DNA of 64,000 nucleotides from Shewanella psychromarinicola (GTDB lineage: Bacteria; Pseudomonadota; Gammaproteobacteria; Enterobacterales; Shewanellaceae), in contig NZ_CP034073.1 in assembly GCF_003855155.1 (NCBI RefSeq), forward strand, positions 3,596,001 through 3,660,000. The letters run 5' to 3'. Each line of letters opens with the position of its first letter. The first letter of the stretch is position 1. Position numbers and translations under genes: made by a program. The notes under the pieces are model-generated. The model did not search any database. It was not told the origin of the DNA and saw nothing but the letters and a program-made list of their open reading frames with translations. This document shows, piece by piece, positions 9,777 through 18,126 of this stretch.

Positions 9777-9808
9777 AAAGCTAGCTAAAGCTAATTAAAG
9801 CTAACTAA
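9777..9808 (+). repeat. Short tandem repeat (AAAGCTANNT, three units)
   Basis: Three consecutive ten-base units AAAGCTAGCT, AAAGCTAATT and AAAGCTAACT lie in the spacer between the SDR and OYE genes. No coding or hairpin role is evident. Confidence 0.6.
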
Positions 9809-9893
9809 ATCAATAGTTAATAAGCAGAATAAAATAATAGCTAATCTAATAATAACAACAACAAAAGAATGAATCAAAAGCTAGGGAAGCATC

Positions 9894-11018
9894 ATGAATA
9901 GCGATAAAAACACCAGTGTTAATAAATTATTTGAACCCTTTATCACTAAATCGTTGTCATTAAAAAATAAAACCGTAATGGCACCGATGACGCGGGCATT
10001 TTCGCCAAATTATATCCCCAATGATGAGGTTGCGGCCTATTACCGTCGACGCGCTGAAGGTGATGTTGGATTAATTATCACTGAAGGGACCTTTATTTCC
10101 CATAAAGGTGCTAATGGTTACGAGAATGTGCCTGCTATTTATGGTGACCAAGCCTTAGCGGGTTGGAAACATGTTGTTGATGAAGTGCATGCAGCCGGTG
10201 GCAAAATTGCACCACAACTTTGGCATGTGGGTTCAGTGAGGAAAGTCGGCATCGGCCCAGACAAAGAAGCGCCAGCGTATAGCCCTTCAGGTTTGTACAA
10301 GCCTGGTGCTAAAAATGGTGTCGCGATGACGCAATACGATATTAATGAGGTTGTCGCTTCATTTGCCCAAGCTGCACTTGATGCCAAAAATATTGGTTTT
10401 GACGCCATTGAAGTTCACGGCGCCCATGGTTATTTGGTCGATCAGTTTTTTTGGGAAGGGACAAATCAACGAGAAGATCACTATGGTGGCTCGTTAGAGA
10501 ATCGTACCCGCTTTGGGGTTGAAATTGTCAAAGCAATCCGCGCAGCCGTGGGTGACGACTTAACCATTATCTTCCGTTTTTCACAGTGGAAACAACAAGA
10601 TTACAGCGCCAAGCTTTGTCAAACACCTGCAGAGTTATGTACTTTCTTAGGCTTATTAAGTGATGCTGGCGTTGACGTTTTTCACGCCAGCACGCGTCGT
10701 TTTTGGATAGCCGAATTTGAAGGTTCTGACCTTGGTCTTGCCGGTTGGACTAAAAAACTCACCAACAAGCCGGTGATCACTGTCGGTAATGTGGGCTTAG
10801 ATGCTGATTTTATTGGAGAGGGTAATGCTGATTTATCAGGCACGTCGAATCCTACCGGTATTGACGAGTTATTAGTCCGTTTAAACAATGACGAATTTGA
10901 TTTAGTGGGTATTGGCCGTGCGTTATTAGTTGATCCGCAGTGGGTTAATAAAATTAAGAACCATGCCATTAATGAGATCAAACCTTTTAATAAAAAGTCA
11001 TTAATGTCTCTTAGTTAG
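9894..11018 (+). CDS. NADH:flavin oxidoreductase, Old Yellow Enzyme family
   Basis: A 374-residue FMN-dependent TIM-barrel oxidoreductase. The N-terminus KTVMAPMTRAFSPN and the central HGAHGYLVDQFFW, REDHYGGSLENR and C-terminal GIGRALLVDPQWVNKI are standard OYE signatures. It lacks the Fe-S and FAD domains of 2,4-dienoyl-CoA reductase FadH, so it is a short OYE that reduces an activated C=C bond. In this run it could act on an unsaturated acyl or enone intermediate. GGGAA precedes the ATG at about 7 bases. Substrate unknown. Confidence 0.9.
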   Translation: MNSDKNTSVNKLFEPFITKSLSLKNKTVMAPMTRAFSPNYIPNDEVAAYYRRRAEGDVGLIITEGTFISHKGANGYENVPAIYGDQALAGWKHVVDEVHAAGGKIAPQLWHVGSVRKVGIGPDKEAPAYSPSGLYKPGAKNGVAMTQYDINEVVASFAQAALDAKNIGFDAIEVHGAHGYLVDQFFWEGTNQREDHYGGSLENRTRFGVEIVKAIRAAVGDDLTIIFRFSQWKQQDYSAKLCQTPAELCTFLGLLSDAGVDVFHASTRRFWIAEFEGSDLGLAGWTKKLTNKPVITVGNVGLDADFIGEGNADLSGTSNPTGIDELLVRLNNDEFDLVGIGRALLVDPQWVNKIKNHAINEIKPFNKKSLMSLS

Positions 11019-11106
11019 AGTCAGTTGACTTAATGTCTTAAACACAAAGTGTCAGTCAAACTCCAGCACGAGTTAACGCCGTAATGACATCTTATAAGGA
11101 TAGAAA

Positions 11107-12318
11107 ATGAATTTTGAATACAGTGAAAAAGTTCAAGCGTTAATCAAACGAGTCAACGACTTTATGGATTTGCATGTATTTCCTGTAGAGGAAGAAATGC
11201 ATAAACAAGTACAACTCGAGCCATGGTCAACGCCACCGTTAATGGAACAACTTAAAGCCAAAGCGAAAGCAGAAGGTTTATGGAATTTATTTTTACCGGT
11301 CGCGTACGGCAAATACAGTGCTGGTTTAACTAATTTAGAATATGCCCCCCTTGCTGAAATTATGGGTAAAGTGATGTGGGCGCCAGAAGTGTTTAACTGC
11401 GCGGCACCTGATACGGGCAATATGGAAGTATTAGCTAAATACGGTAACGAGGCGCAGAAAAAGCAATGGTTAGAGCCGTTGCTTGACGGCAAAATACGTT
11501 CAGCGTTTGCAATGACCGAACCTGACGTCGCCTCAAGTGATGCCACTAATATCGAATTACGCATTGAACGTGATGGTGATGAATATGTCATTAATGGTCG
11601 CAAATTTTACATTAGTGGTGCGTGTCGCAAACAATGCGAAATTATGATTGTGATGGGCAAAACGGATCCTGGAAACAGCAACCGTTATATACAGCAATCA
11701 CAAGTGCTTGTGCCGATGAACGCCCCTGGTGTGACCTTGGTTAGACCGATGAAAGTGTTCGGTTATGACGATTCTCCAGAAGGGCACGGCGATGTTATTT
11801 TTGACAATGTGCGGGTACCTGTTGAAAACATTATTGCGGGTGAAGGTAAAGGCTTTGAAATTGCTCAAGGTCGTCTTGGGCCTGGGCGTATACATCACTG
11901 CATGCGTTCAGTCGGAGTCGCGCAACGTGCGCTAGATTTAATGTGTCAACGGGTTAGCCAGCGCATTGTGTTTGGTCAGCCGATGATCAAACAACAATCG
12001 GTACGTGAAGATATTGCTAAGTCGGCTTGCCAAATTGAACAAGCGCGTTTAATGACATTAAAAGCGGCGCAAAAAATGGACACCGAAGGTAATAAAGCCG
12101 CCAAAGAGTTAATTGCGATGATTAAAATTGTCGCCCCAAGTATGTCACTTGATGTGATAGACCGCGCCATTCAATGCCATGGCGCAGTGGGCGTGAGTCA
12201 AGATACCTTCTTAGCGCATGCATGGGCTGGGCAGCGTACTTTGCGTTTAGCCGATGGTCCTGATCAAGTGCATATGATGCAACTTGGGCGTGATTTAGTT
12301 AAAAAAATAGCTAACTAG
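11107..12318 (+). CDS. Acyl-CoA dehydrogenase, ACAD10/ACAD11-like
   Basis: A 403-residue flavoprotein with the ACAD fold: [16 protein letters not shown] at the flavin/substrate region and [13 protein letters not shown] in the C-terminal helical domain, both resembling the dehydrogenase half of human ACAD10/ACAD11. The usual catalytic glutamate (YEGT) is replaced by D383 in ADGPDQVH, as expected for this atypical subfamily. In ACAD10/11 and LvaC, the dehydrogenase works with an APH-type kinase to process 4-phosphooxyacyl-CoA, and the next gene here is such a kinase. AAGGA lies 7 bases before the ATG. The pathway role is inferred, the family is clear. Confidence 0.9.
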   Translation: MNFEYSEKVQALIKRVNDFMDLHVFPVEEEMHKQVQLEPWSTPPLMEQLKAKAKAEGLWNLFLPVAYGKYSAGLTNLEYAPLAEIMGKVMWAPEVFNCAAPDTGNMEVLAKYGNEAQKKQWLEPLLDGKIRSAFAMTEPDVASSDATNIELRIERDGDEYVINGRKFYISGACRKQCEIMIVMGKTDPGNSNRYIQQSQVLVPMNAPGVTLVRPMKVFGYDDSPEGHGDVIFDNVRVPVENIIAGEGKGFEIAQGRLGPGRIHHCMRSVGVAQRALDLMCQRVSQRIVFGQPMIKQQSVREDIAKSACQIEQARLMTLKAAQKMDTEGNKAAKELIAMIKIVAPSMSLDVIDRAIQCHGAVGVSQDTFLAHAWAGQRTLRLADGPDQVHMMQLGRDLVKKIAN

Positions 12319-12352
12319 TATTAAGGCCTGTTGATCTTTCAGGATCAGTTTT

Positions 12353-12386
12353 GCAGCAGGTTGGAACTTATTTCAACCTGCTGTTT
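12353..12386 (+). terminator. Possible terminator or processing hairpin between ACAD and kinase genes
   Basis: CAGCAGGTTG (12354-12363) pairs with CAACCTGCTG (12374-12383) and is followed by TTTAT. The T-run is short, so it may lower rather than end transcription into the kinase gene. Confidence 0.5.
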
Positions 12387-12442
12387 ATAATGTTGATAGC
12401 TCATACTGGCCACTTAAATTACACAAAAAAGAGTATTGCTAA

Positions 12443-13492
12443 ATGGCACAAGAATCTCCCGTTAATAATGAACAGCTTACTGCTTATCTAGAAGCCCATG
12501 TTGATGGCTTTAGAGGGCCAATCACCCTTGAGAAATTTGCCGGTGGTCAATCAAACCCAACGTTTAAAGTCACCTCAGCATCGGGTGTGTATGTGCTTCG
12601 CCGCCAACCGTCGGGGAAATTATTAAAGTCAGCTCATGCTGTAGATCGTGAATATCGTGTATTAAATGCCTTAAAAGACAGCAACGTGCCGGTTGCAAAA
12701 GTATTTCACCTGTGTGAAGACAGCAGCATTATCGGTTCAATGTTTTATCTGATGCAATTTTGTGATGGCACAGTTTATTGGAGCGCATCATTAGCTGAGA
12801 TTGACACCAATGAGCAACGCTCAGCCATGTATGACGCAATGAATAAAGTACTGGTTGCTTTGCACAGTGTTGATGTAGATGCGGTTGGATTATCCGATTA
12901 CGGCAAAGCAGGTAACTACTTTGAGCGTCAACTCACGCGCTGGACATCACAATACCGTGTGACAGAACTGAAAAAAATTGCCGCGATGGATGAACTGAGC
13001 CAATGGCTTGAACAACATGTACCGGAAGATGATGGCCGTGTTTGTTTAGTCCATGGCGATTTTCGCTTAGACAATATGATGTTTGCTAAAGATAGCCCCG
13101 ATATTATCGCATTACTGGATTGGGAACTATCGACACTAGGTCATCCATTTGCTGATTTAGCGTATCAATGTATGCAGTTACGTATGCCAGCAGGTATGGG
13201 CAGTATTGACGGTTTACAAGATATTGACCGCGCCAGCTTAGGCATCCCAACAGAAGCGGAATATGTCGCTCTGTATTGCCAACGAATGGGAATAGTGCAC
13301 ATTGAAAACTGGGTGTTTTATTTGGCTTTTAGTTTCTTCCGTTTAGCGGCTATCGCCCAAGGAGTGGCTAAACGTGCCACCGAAGGCAACGCGTCTAATG
13401 AACATGCCAATAAAGTGGGCTCGTTTGTCGAACCACTGGCAAAAATGGCCTTAGAGGTCATTGCTAAAGAGATAAAGAGAGTTACTCAATAA
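12443..13492 (+). CDS. APH-type phosphotransferase, LvaA / ACAD11-kinase-like
   Basis: A 349-residue small-molecule kinase of the aminoglycoside-phosphotransferase fold. It has the nucleotide-facing GGQSNPTFKV (~34-43), the Brenner motif HGDFRLDN (204-211) and the metal-binding DWELSTLGHPFADLAY (226-241), the same signature as the kinase half of ACAD10/ACAD11 and LvaA. Those enzymes phosphorylate the 4-hydroxyl of 4-hydroxyacyl-CoA. It directly follows the ACAD11-like dehydrogenase, so together they form a split version of the fused eukaryotic enzyme. Antibiotic resistance is unlikely. The substrate range is inferred, not shown. Confidence 0.88.
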   Translation: MAQESPVNNEQLTAYLEAHVDGFRGPITLEKFAGGQSNPTFKVTSASGVYVLRRQPSGKLLKSAHAVDREYRVLNALKDSNVPVAKVFHLCEDSSIIGSMFYLMQFCDGTVYWSASLAEIDTNEQRSAMYDAMNKVLVALHSVDVDAVGLSDYGKAGNYFERQLTRWTSQYRVTELKKIAAMDELSQWLEQHVPEDDGRVCLVHGDFRLDNMMFAKDSPDIIALLDWELSTLGHPFADLAYQCMQLRMPAGMGSIDGLQDIDRASLGIPTEAEYVALYCQRMGIVHIENWVFYLAFSFFRLAAIAQGVAKRATEGNASNEHANKVGSFVEPLAKMALEVIAKEIKRVTQ

Positions 13493-13548
13493 ACAAAACA
13501 AAACAAAAATCAACATAGAAAAGACCATCAATTACAGGAGTTACTCGC

Positions 13549-14310
13549 ATGGATCCATTATTAGACTTTACCGGTAAGGTTGCCGTTATTACTGGCGCGG
13601 CTCAAGGTTTTGGTAAGTTACTGGCTGAAGAGTTAGCCAAACGTGGCGCTAAATTAGTGATTAGCGACATTAACGAAGCGGGTGTAAACAAGGTAGCGGA
13701 CGATATTGCCTCTAGTGGTGCCGACGTGATCGCGATGAAATGTGATGTGTCTAAAGATGCGTCATGCAAAGCCATGGTTGAGACTGCGATTAAACATTTT
13801 GGTCGAGTTGATATTGGGGTTAACAATGCCGGTATTGCCCATGAGTTTAAGCCGTTTCATGAGATTGATGAATCTATTATGGACAGCCAGTTTGCTGTCA
13901 ATGTGAAAGGTGTCCAATTTGGCATGCGTCATCAAATACAGCAAATGCTCAAACAAGGCCAGGGAGCCATTCTCAATGTTAGTTCGATGGCGGGTCTAGG
14001 TGGCGCAGCTCGAGGCAGCGCTTATTCTATGGCTAAACACGCTGTGATTGGCTTAACCAAAACAGGCGCTGTGGAGTACGGTCGCGACAATATTCGTATT
14101 AATGCAATTTGCCCATTTTTTACTCTTACCCCTATGGTCACCAATTTTGCTGACGAAGAAAAACAAAAGAAAATGGCCCGTGGAGCTCCAATGAACCGCC
14201 TGGGTGAACCTAAAGAAATCGTTGCTGTGATGCTGATGATGTTGTCACCTGCAAATACCTATATGACGGGCCAATGTATTGCGGTAGATGGTGGCGTGTC
14301 AGCGTTTTAA
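13549..14310 (+). CDS. SDR family oxidoreductase
   Basis: A 253-residue classical SDR: TGAAQGFGK cofactor motif, NNAGIAHEF, catalytic Ser in LNVSSMAGLGG, YSMAKH (Tyr/Lys pair), and C-terminal AVDGGVSAF. It is distinct from the SDR at 8993, so the run contains two different dehydrogenases, which would suit two alcohol/ketone steps. AGGAG stands about 9 bases before the ATG. It is placed directly after the kinase, as SDRs are in LvaD-type operons; substrate unproven. Confidence 0.88.
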   Translation: MDPLLDFTGKVAVITGAAQGFGKLLAEELAKRGAKLVISDINEAGVNKVADDIASSGADVIAMKCDVSKDASCKAMVETAIKHFGRVDIGVNNAGIAHEFKPFHEIDESIMDSQFAVNVKGVQFGMRHQIQQMLKQGQGAILNVSSMAGLGGAARGSAYSMAKHAVIGLTKTGAVEYGRDNIRINAICPFFTLTPMVTNFADEEKQKKMARGAPMNRLGEPKEIVAVMLMMLSPANTYMTGQCIAVDGGVSAF

Positions 14311-14402
14311 CCTTGCCTGCGGGCATCATACTGCCATCAAAGTAACCTGCTCAGTGATTTGCTCAGTTACTTAGTTATAAAACAAGATAAGAAGAGAAAA
14401 TT

Positions 14403-16208
14403 ATGCCTGCAACGTTAATGAATCAACGTGATCTTGAATTTATGCTTTACGAACTGTTTGATAGTGAAGCATTAACCAGCAGAGAGCGTTATCAAGATCA
14501 TGACCGCCAAACCTTTAATGAAGTGGTTAATACCGCCAAAACGATTGCAGAAAAATATTTTCTTCCGATCCGTCGCAAATTGGATATTGAACAACCCACT
14601 TTTGATGGTAAAAAAGTGCATATCATCCCTGAGCTTAAAACAGCCATCGACGCGGTAAACGAGTCTGGGATTGGTGCTGCAACTGCAGATTATGATTTAG
14701 GAGGCATGCAACTGCCACCTATTATTGCCAGTGCCGCGGGTTCGTATCTTAGCGTCGCCGGTGGCGTAGGCATGGGCTATAACATGTTGACCACGGCTAA
14801 TGCCAATTTACTCCAAGCCCACGGCAGTGCTGAGCTGATTGAAACCTGGGTGAAACCGATGCGAGAAGGTCGGTTTATGGGCACCATGGCCATGACTGAA
14901 CCTGGCAGTGGTTCCGCTTTAGGCGATTTAACCACAAAAGCGGTAAAAGCTGAGAATGGCACCTATCGCATTAGCGGCAGTAAAATCTATATTTCAGGCG
15001 GCGATCATGATTTAAGCGAGAACATTGTCCATTTAGTCCTTGCCAGAATTCAGGGTGCTCCCAAAGGTGTTAAAGGGATTTCGTTATTTGTTGTGCCTAA
15101 GTTTTTGCTTAATGATGATGGGTCGCTGGGCGATGACAATGAAGTGGCGCTGGCAGGCTTGTTTCATAAAATGGGTGGCCGAGCACAAACGTCTACAGCA
15201 CTGAGTTTTGGTGAGAAAAATGGAGCAATTGGCTATTTAGTCGGTGAAGAACACTGTGGTTTAAAATACATGTTCCACATGATGAACGAAGCCCGCATTA
15301 TGGTCGGCACCAGTGGCGCAGTGCTCGCGGTTGCCGGATATCAATATTCAGTGGACTACGCTAAAAACCGTCCTCAAGGTCGATTACCATCGTGTAAAGA
15401 TCCACAATCTCCTATGGTAAACATCATTGAACATGCGGATGTAAAACGTATGCTATTAGCCCAAAAATCCTATGCAGAAGGGGCAATGGCTCTAGTGCTG
15501 TACGGTACTCAATTAAGTGATGATTCACATACCTCAGCCACAGCCGAGCAACGCCAATATGCACATACATTGTTGGACTTTTTAACGCCCATCATTAAAA
15601 CATGGCCATCAGAATATGGCCCCAAAGCGAACTCCCTTGCGATTCAAGTCATGGGCGGCCATGGTTATATAAACGAGCATCCGGTTGAAATGTTCTATCG
15701 TGATAATCGCTTAAACCCTATTCATGAAGGCACTACCGGGATCCAATCATTAGATTTGATCACTCGTAAAGTGCCGATGAATAACATGCAAGGCTATAAG
15801 GCTACGTTAGCTGAAATGGTTAAAACGATTGAATACGCAAAACAATACCCAAGCTTAAACGAGTTTTCTTCACAATTAAGCCAAGCGCTTGATACGTTAA
15901 GTGTGACAACGCAAGCGGTGTTAAGCGCGATGTCGACTAAAAATATTGATTTAGCCTTAGCAAATTCAGTCAAATACTTAGAGTTATTTGGTCACGTGAT
16001 TATTGCTTGGTTATGGCTTAAGCAAAGTATTGTTGCGACTAAAGCGATAGCCGAACAACCGCACCAAGCCGATATGCATTTTTATCAAGGCAAATTGCAG
16101 GCTTGTCAGTATTTTTATCGATTTGAATTGCCTGAAATTAGCGTATGGTCAAATTTACTGATCAATACTGACAGCACCAGCTTTGATATGCAGCCTGACT
16201 GGTTTTAA
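14403..16208 (+). CDS. Acyl-CoA dehydrogenase with extra C-terminal domain (DmdC-type, ~600 residues)
   Basis: A 601-residue ACAD of the large type with an additional C-terminal helical domain, as in AcdA/DmdC-like enzymes. It contains MTEPGSGSALGDL, SGSKIYISGGDHDL, and IHEGTTGIQSLDL, where the Glu is the expected catalytic base. It oxidises an acyl-CoA to the 2-enoyl-CoA with FAD. The paralogue at 41471 (598 residues) shares the same blocks, so two large ACADs bracket the catabolic region. It is the last gene before a strong terminator at 16299. AAGAGA is a weak ribosome site before the ATG. Confidence 0.92.
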   Translation: MPATLMNQRDLEFMLYELFDSEALTSRERYQDHDRQTFNEVVNTAKTIAEKYFLPIRRKLDIEQPTFDGKKVHIIPELKTAIDAVNESGIGAATADYDLGGMQLPPIIASAAGSYLSVAGGVGMGYNMLTTANANLLQAHGSAELIETWVKPMREGRFMGTMAMTEPGSGSALGDLTTKAVKAENGTYRISGSKIYISGGDHDLSENIVHLVLARIQGAPKGVKGISLFVVPKFLLNDDGSLGDDNEVALAGLFHKMGGRAQTSTALSFGEKNGAIGYLVGEEHCGLKYMFHMMNEARIMVGTSGAVLAVAGYQYSVDYAKNRPQGRLPSCKDPQSPMVNIIEHADVKRMLLAQKSYAEGAMALVLYGTQLSDDSHTSATAEQRQYAHTLLDFLTPIIKTWPSEYGPKANSLAIQVMGGHGYINEHPVEMFYRDNRLNPIHEGTTGIQSLDLITRKVPMNNMQGYKATLAEMVKTIEYAKQYPSLNEFSSQLSQALDTLSVTTQAVLSAMSTKNIDLALANSVKYLELFGHVIIAWLWLKQSIVATKAIAEQPHQADMHFYQGKLQACQYFYRFELPEISVWSNLLINTDSTSFDMQPDWF

Positions 16209-16298
16209 TTTAGGTTTTAATTTGATGTCTAATTAATGCGATACGACTGCAGATTTATGCCATTAATGCGCAGTGGCGTTTTATAAAATCGAGTTTAC

Positions 16299-16333
16299 AA
16301 AAAACATTACCGCGCCATGGGTAATGTTTTTTT
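16299..16333 (+). terminator. Rho-independent terminator after the first catabolic run
   Basis: AAAAAACATTACC (16299-16311) pairs with GGTAATGTTTTTTT (16320-16333), loop of 8, followed by a T-run. It separates the 8155-16208 run from the MaoC-FadD run, which then needs its own promoter. Confidence 0.88.
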
Positions 16334-16382
16334 GTTTGTGACTTCCTCATTTTATTTTGTCACGTTTGCATCCTCTACATCA

Positions 16383-16456
16383 CCAAGCTATTCATCCTGT
16401 GAATAGCTTGGTATTAAAACTATTCATTTGTTTAATTTACCTACCCCAACTAGCAT
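16383..16456 (+). promoter_or_regulatory. Candidate operator/promoter B for the MaoC-SDR-thiolase-ligase run
   Basis: A perfect 12-bp inverted repeat (16383-16394 with 16400-16411) is followed at once by the 30-base element 16410-16439 shared with site A. The dyad here is AAAC/GTTT (16417-16420, 16430-16433). TTGTTT and TAGCAT (16451-16456) are spaced 16 bases as at site A. CTATTCA occurs at 16388, inverted at 16400-16406, and again at 16420. It lies 62 bases before the MaoC start. Confidence 0.55.
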
Positions 16457-16517
16457 GAGATATCGCTTAAATTTTATTCATGGATTGTACCGCGAAAGTA
16501 CAAAAGGAAAGGGAATA

Positions 16518-16979
16518 ATGCCGACAGTAATTAATCGAAATGACATTGCCAACTATATTGGCTATCAAGCTGAGCCAACAGGTTGGCACCAAATTACCCA
16601 AGAGCAAATTAATCAATTTGCTGACTGCACTCTGGATCATCAATTTATTCACGTAGATGTTGAGAAAGCCAAAGCAACCCCTTTTGGTTCAACCATCGCC
16701 CACGGTTTTTTATCGTTATCTATGCTGTCGCATTTTGCTGAAAATTTTAGCGTCATTATCGATGGCTTCTATATGGGGCTAAATGCCGGTTTCGATAAAG
16801 TACGATTTTTGCAACCTGTTACCGTCAATAGCCGCATTAGAGCGCATGCTAAAACCCTTTCAATAGCAGAAAAAAAACCAGGGCAATTTAGACTATCGAC
16901 CGAAGTGACCATTGAAATAGAAGGCTGCGATACACCGGCATTGGTTGCCGAGTGGATATCGGTGCAAATGGTTAAATAG
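16518..16979 (+). CDS. MaoC-like (R)-specific enoyl-CoA hydratase
   Basis: A 153-residue single hot-dog domain. I start it at the ATG at 16518 because AAGGAAAGGGA is just upstream; the frame extends to 16428 but that stretch overlaps the promoter element. The hydratase signature is TLDHQFIHVD (Asp and His of the active site) followed by TPFGSTIAHGFLSLSM. It adds water to trans-2-enoyl-CoA to give the (R)-3-hydroxyacyl-CoA. The following gene encodes an MFE-2-type dehydrogenase of matching stereochemistry, so the two form a split peroxisomal-type MFE-2. Confidence 0.9.
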   Translation: MPTVINRNDIANYIGYQAEPTGWHQITQEQINQFADCTLDHQFIHVDVEKAKATPFGSTIAHGFLSLSMLSHFAENFSVIIDGFYMGLNAGFDKVRFLQPVTVNSRIRAHAKTLSIAEKKPGQFRLSTEVTIEIEGCDTPALVAEWISVQMVK

Positions 16980-17025
16980 TGATGCTTTAGAAGTGATGCT
17001 TTAAAAATGATGCTTCTAAAATGAT
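16979..17025 (+). repeat. Imperfect short tandem repeat after maoC
   Basis: GTGATGCTTTA is repeated twice and followed by two decayed units (AATGATGCTT, AATGATGG) in the spacer before the next gene. It is low-complexity and non-coding. Confidence 0.5.
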
Positions 17026-17085
17026 GGTTAAGTAAAAGTCTGACGCATAAAATAAACAATAATAATAAACAGTTAAGGTAAAAAC

Positions 17086-18015
17086 ATGACAATTAGTTTT
17101 GCAGGAAAAGTGGCTATTGTAACGGGTGCCGGTAACGGTTTAGGCCGCTCACATGCATTGGAATTGGCCAGACGCGGTGCCAAAGTAGTGGTTAACGACT
17201 TAGGCGGTGCTCGTGATGGCAGCGGCGCATCTTCAGCGGCGTCACAAGAAGTGGTGCAGTTAATTGAAGAGATGGGCGGCGAAGCGATTAGCCATGGCGC
17301 TAACGTAGCCAATTTTGACGAAGTACAAGACATGGTGCAACAAACCATGGATAAATGGGGTCGAGTCGACATTCTGATTAACAACGCAGGTATTTTGCGG
17401 GATAAGTCATTTTCAAAAATGACTTTAGATGACTTTAAATTGGTCATGGACGTGCATGTTATGGGTTCTGTTAACTGCACCAAAGCGGTGTGGGAAATCA
17501 TGAAACAACAAAACTACGGCCGTATCGTCATGACAACGTCATCGAGTGGCATGTACGGTAACTTTGGTCAGGCAAATTACGGAGCCGCTAAAATGGCCGT
17601 CATTGGGCTAATGAATACCTTAGTGCTTGAAGGTGCAAAAAATAATATCAACATCAATGCGCTTGCGCCAACGGCTGGTACACGGATGACTGAAGATTTA
17701 ATGCCAGAAGAAATAGTTAAGGCGTTTTCCCCCGAAGCGGTAACGGCAGGCATGCTGACCTTGTGCGATGAAGACGCGCCAAATCGGTTTATTTTATGTG
17801 CCGGAGCCGGTGGCTATTCGAGTGCCTGTATCTTTGAAACAGAAGGCTGTTTTATTCCTAAAACATCGCAAAACCCAGAAACCGTGCGTCAAAACTGGGC
17901 GTTACTCACGGCTCAAGAGAATCAACAATCGTTACTGTCGGGTGCCAAGCAAGGTGAGAAGTTTGTGATGAAGGCAATGGCGTTTATGAAGTCTCAACAG
18001 CAGTCTCAACAGTAA
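17086..18015 (+). CDS. SDR, MFE-2-type (3R)-hydroxyacyl-CoA dehydrogenase
   Basis: A 309-residue SDR longer than the classical type. TGAGNGLGRSHALELARRGA, VVNDLGGARDGSG, NNAGILRDKSF and YGAAKMAV closely follow the dehydrogenase domain of peroxisomal multifunctional enzyme 2 (HSD17B4). It oxidises (3R)-hydroxyacyl-CoA to 3-ketoacyl-CoA with NAD+. It stands between the MaoC hydratase and the thiolase, in reaction order. AAGG lies 8 bases before the ATG. The C-terminus ends in a glutamine/serine-rich tail (SQQQSQQ). Confidence 0.9.
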   Translation: MTISFAGKVAIVTGAGNGLGRSHALELARRGAKVVVNDLGGARDGSGASSAASQEVVQLIEEMGGEAISHGANVANFDEVQDMVQQTMDKWGRVDILINNAGILRDKSFSKMTLDDFKLVMDVHVMGSVNCTKAVWEIMKQQNYGRIVMTTSSSGMYGNFGQANYGAAKMAVIGLMNTLVLEGAKNNININALAPTAGTRMTEDLMPEEIVKAFSPEAVTAGMLTLCDEDAPNRFILCAGAGGYSSACIFETEGCFIPKTSQNPETVRQNWALLTAQENQQSLLSGAKQGEKFVMKAMAFMKSQQQSQQ

Positions 18016-18126
18016 TAGCCTAGTGCGGCAATCATTACGCGAGTCATGACTTGAATAATCATGGCTAATAACAGCACCAAGTCCGATCGAACGATAAACA
18101 ACAACTATAAAAAGACAGGAATTATC

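Noticed and set aside
12443..13492. Aminoglycoside resistance gene
   Set aside because: The kinase motif set is that of the LvaA/ACAD11 branch and the gene sits in a beta-oxidation run beside its ACAD partner.
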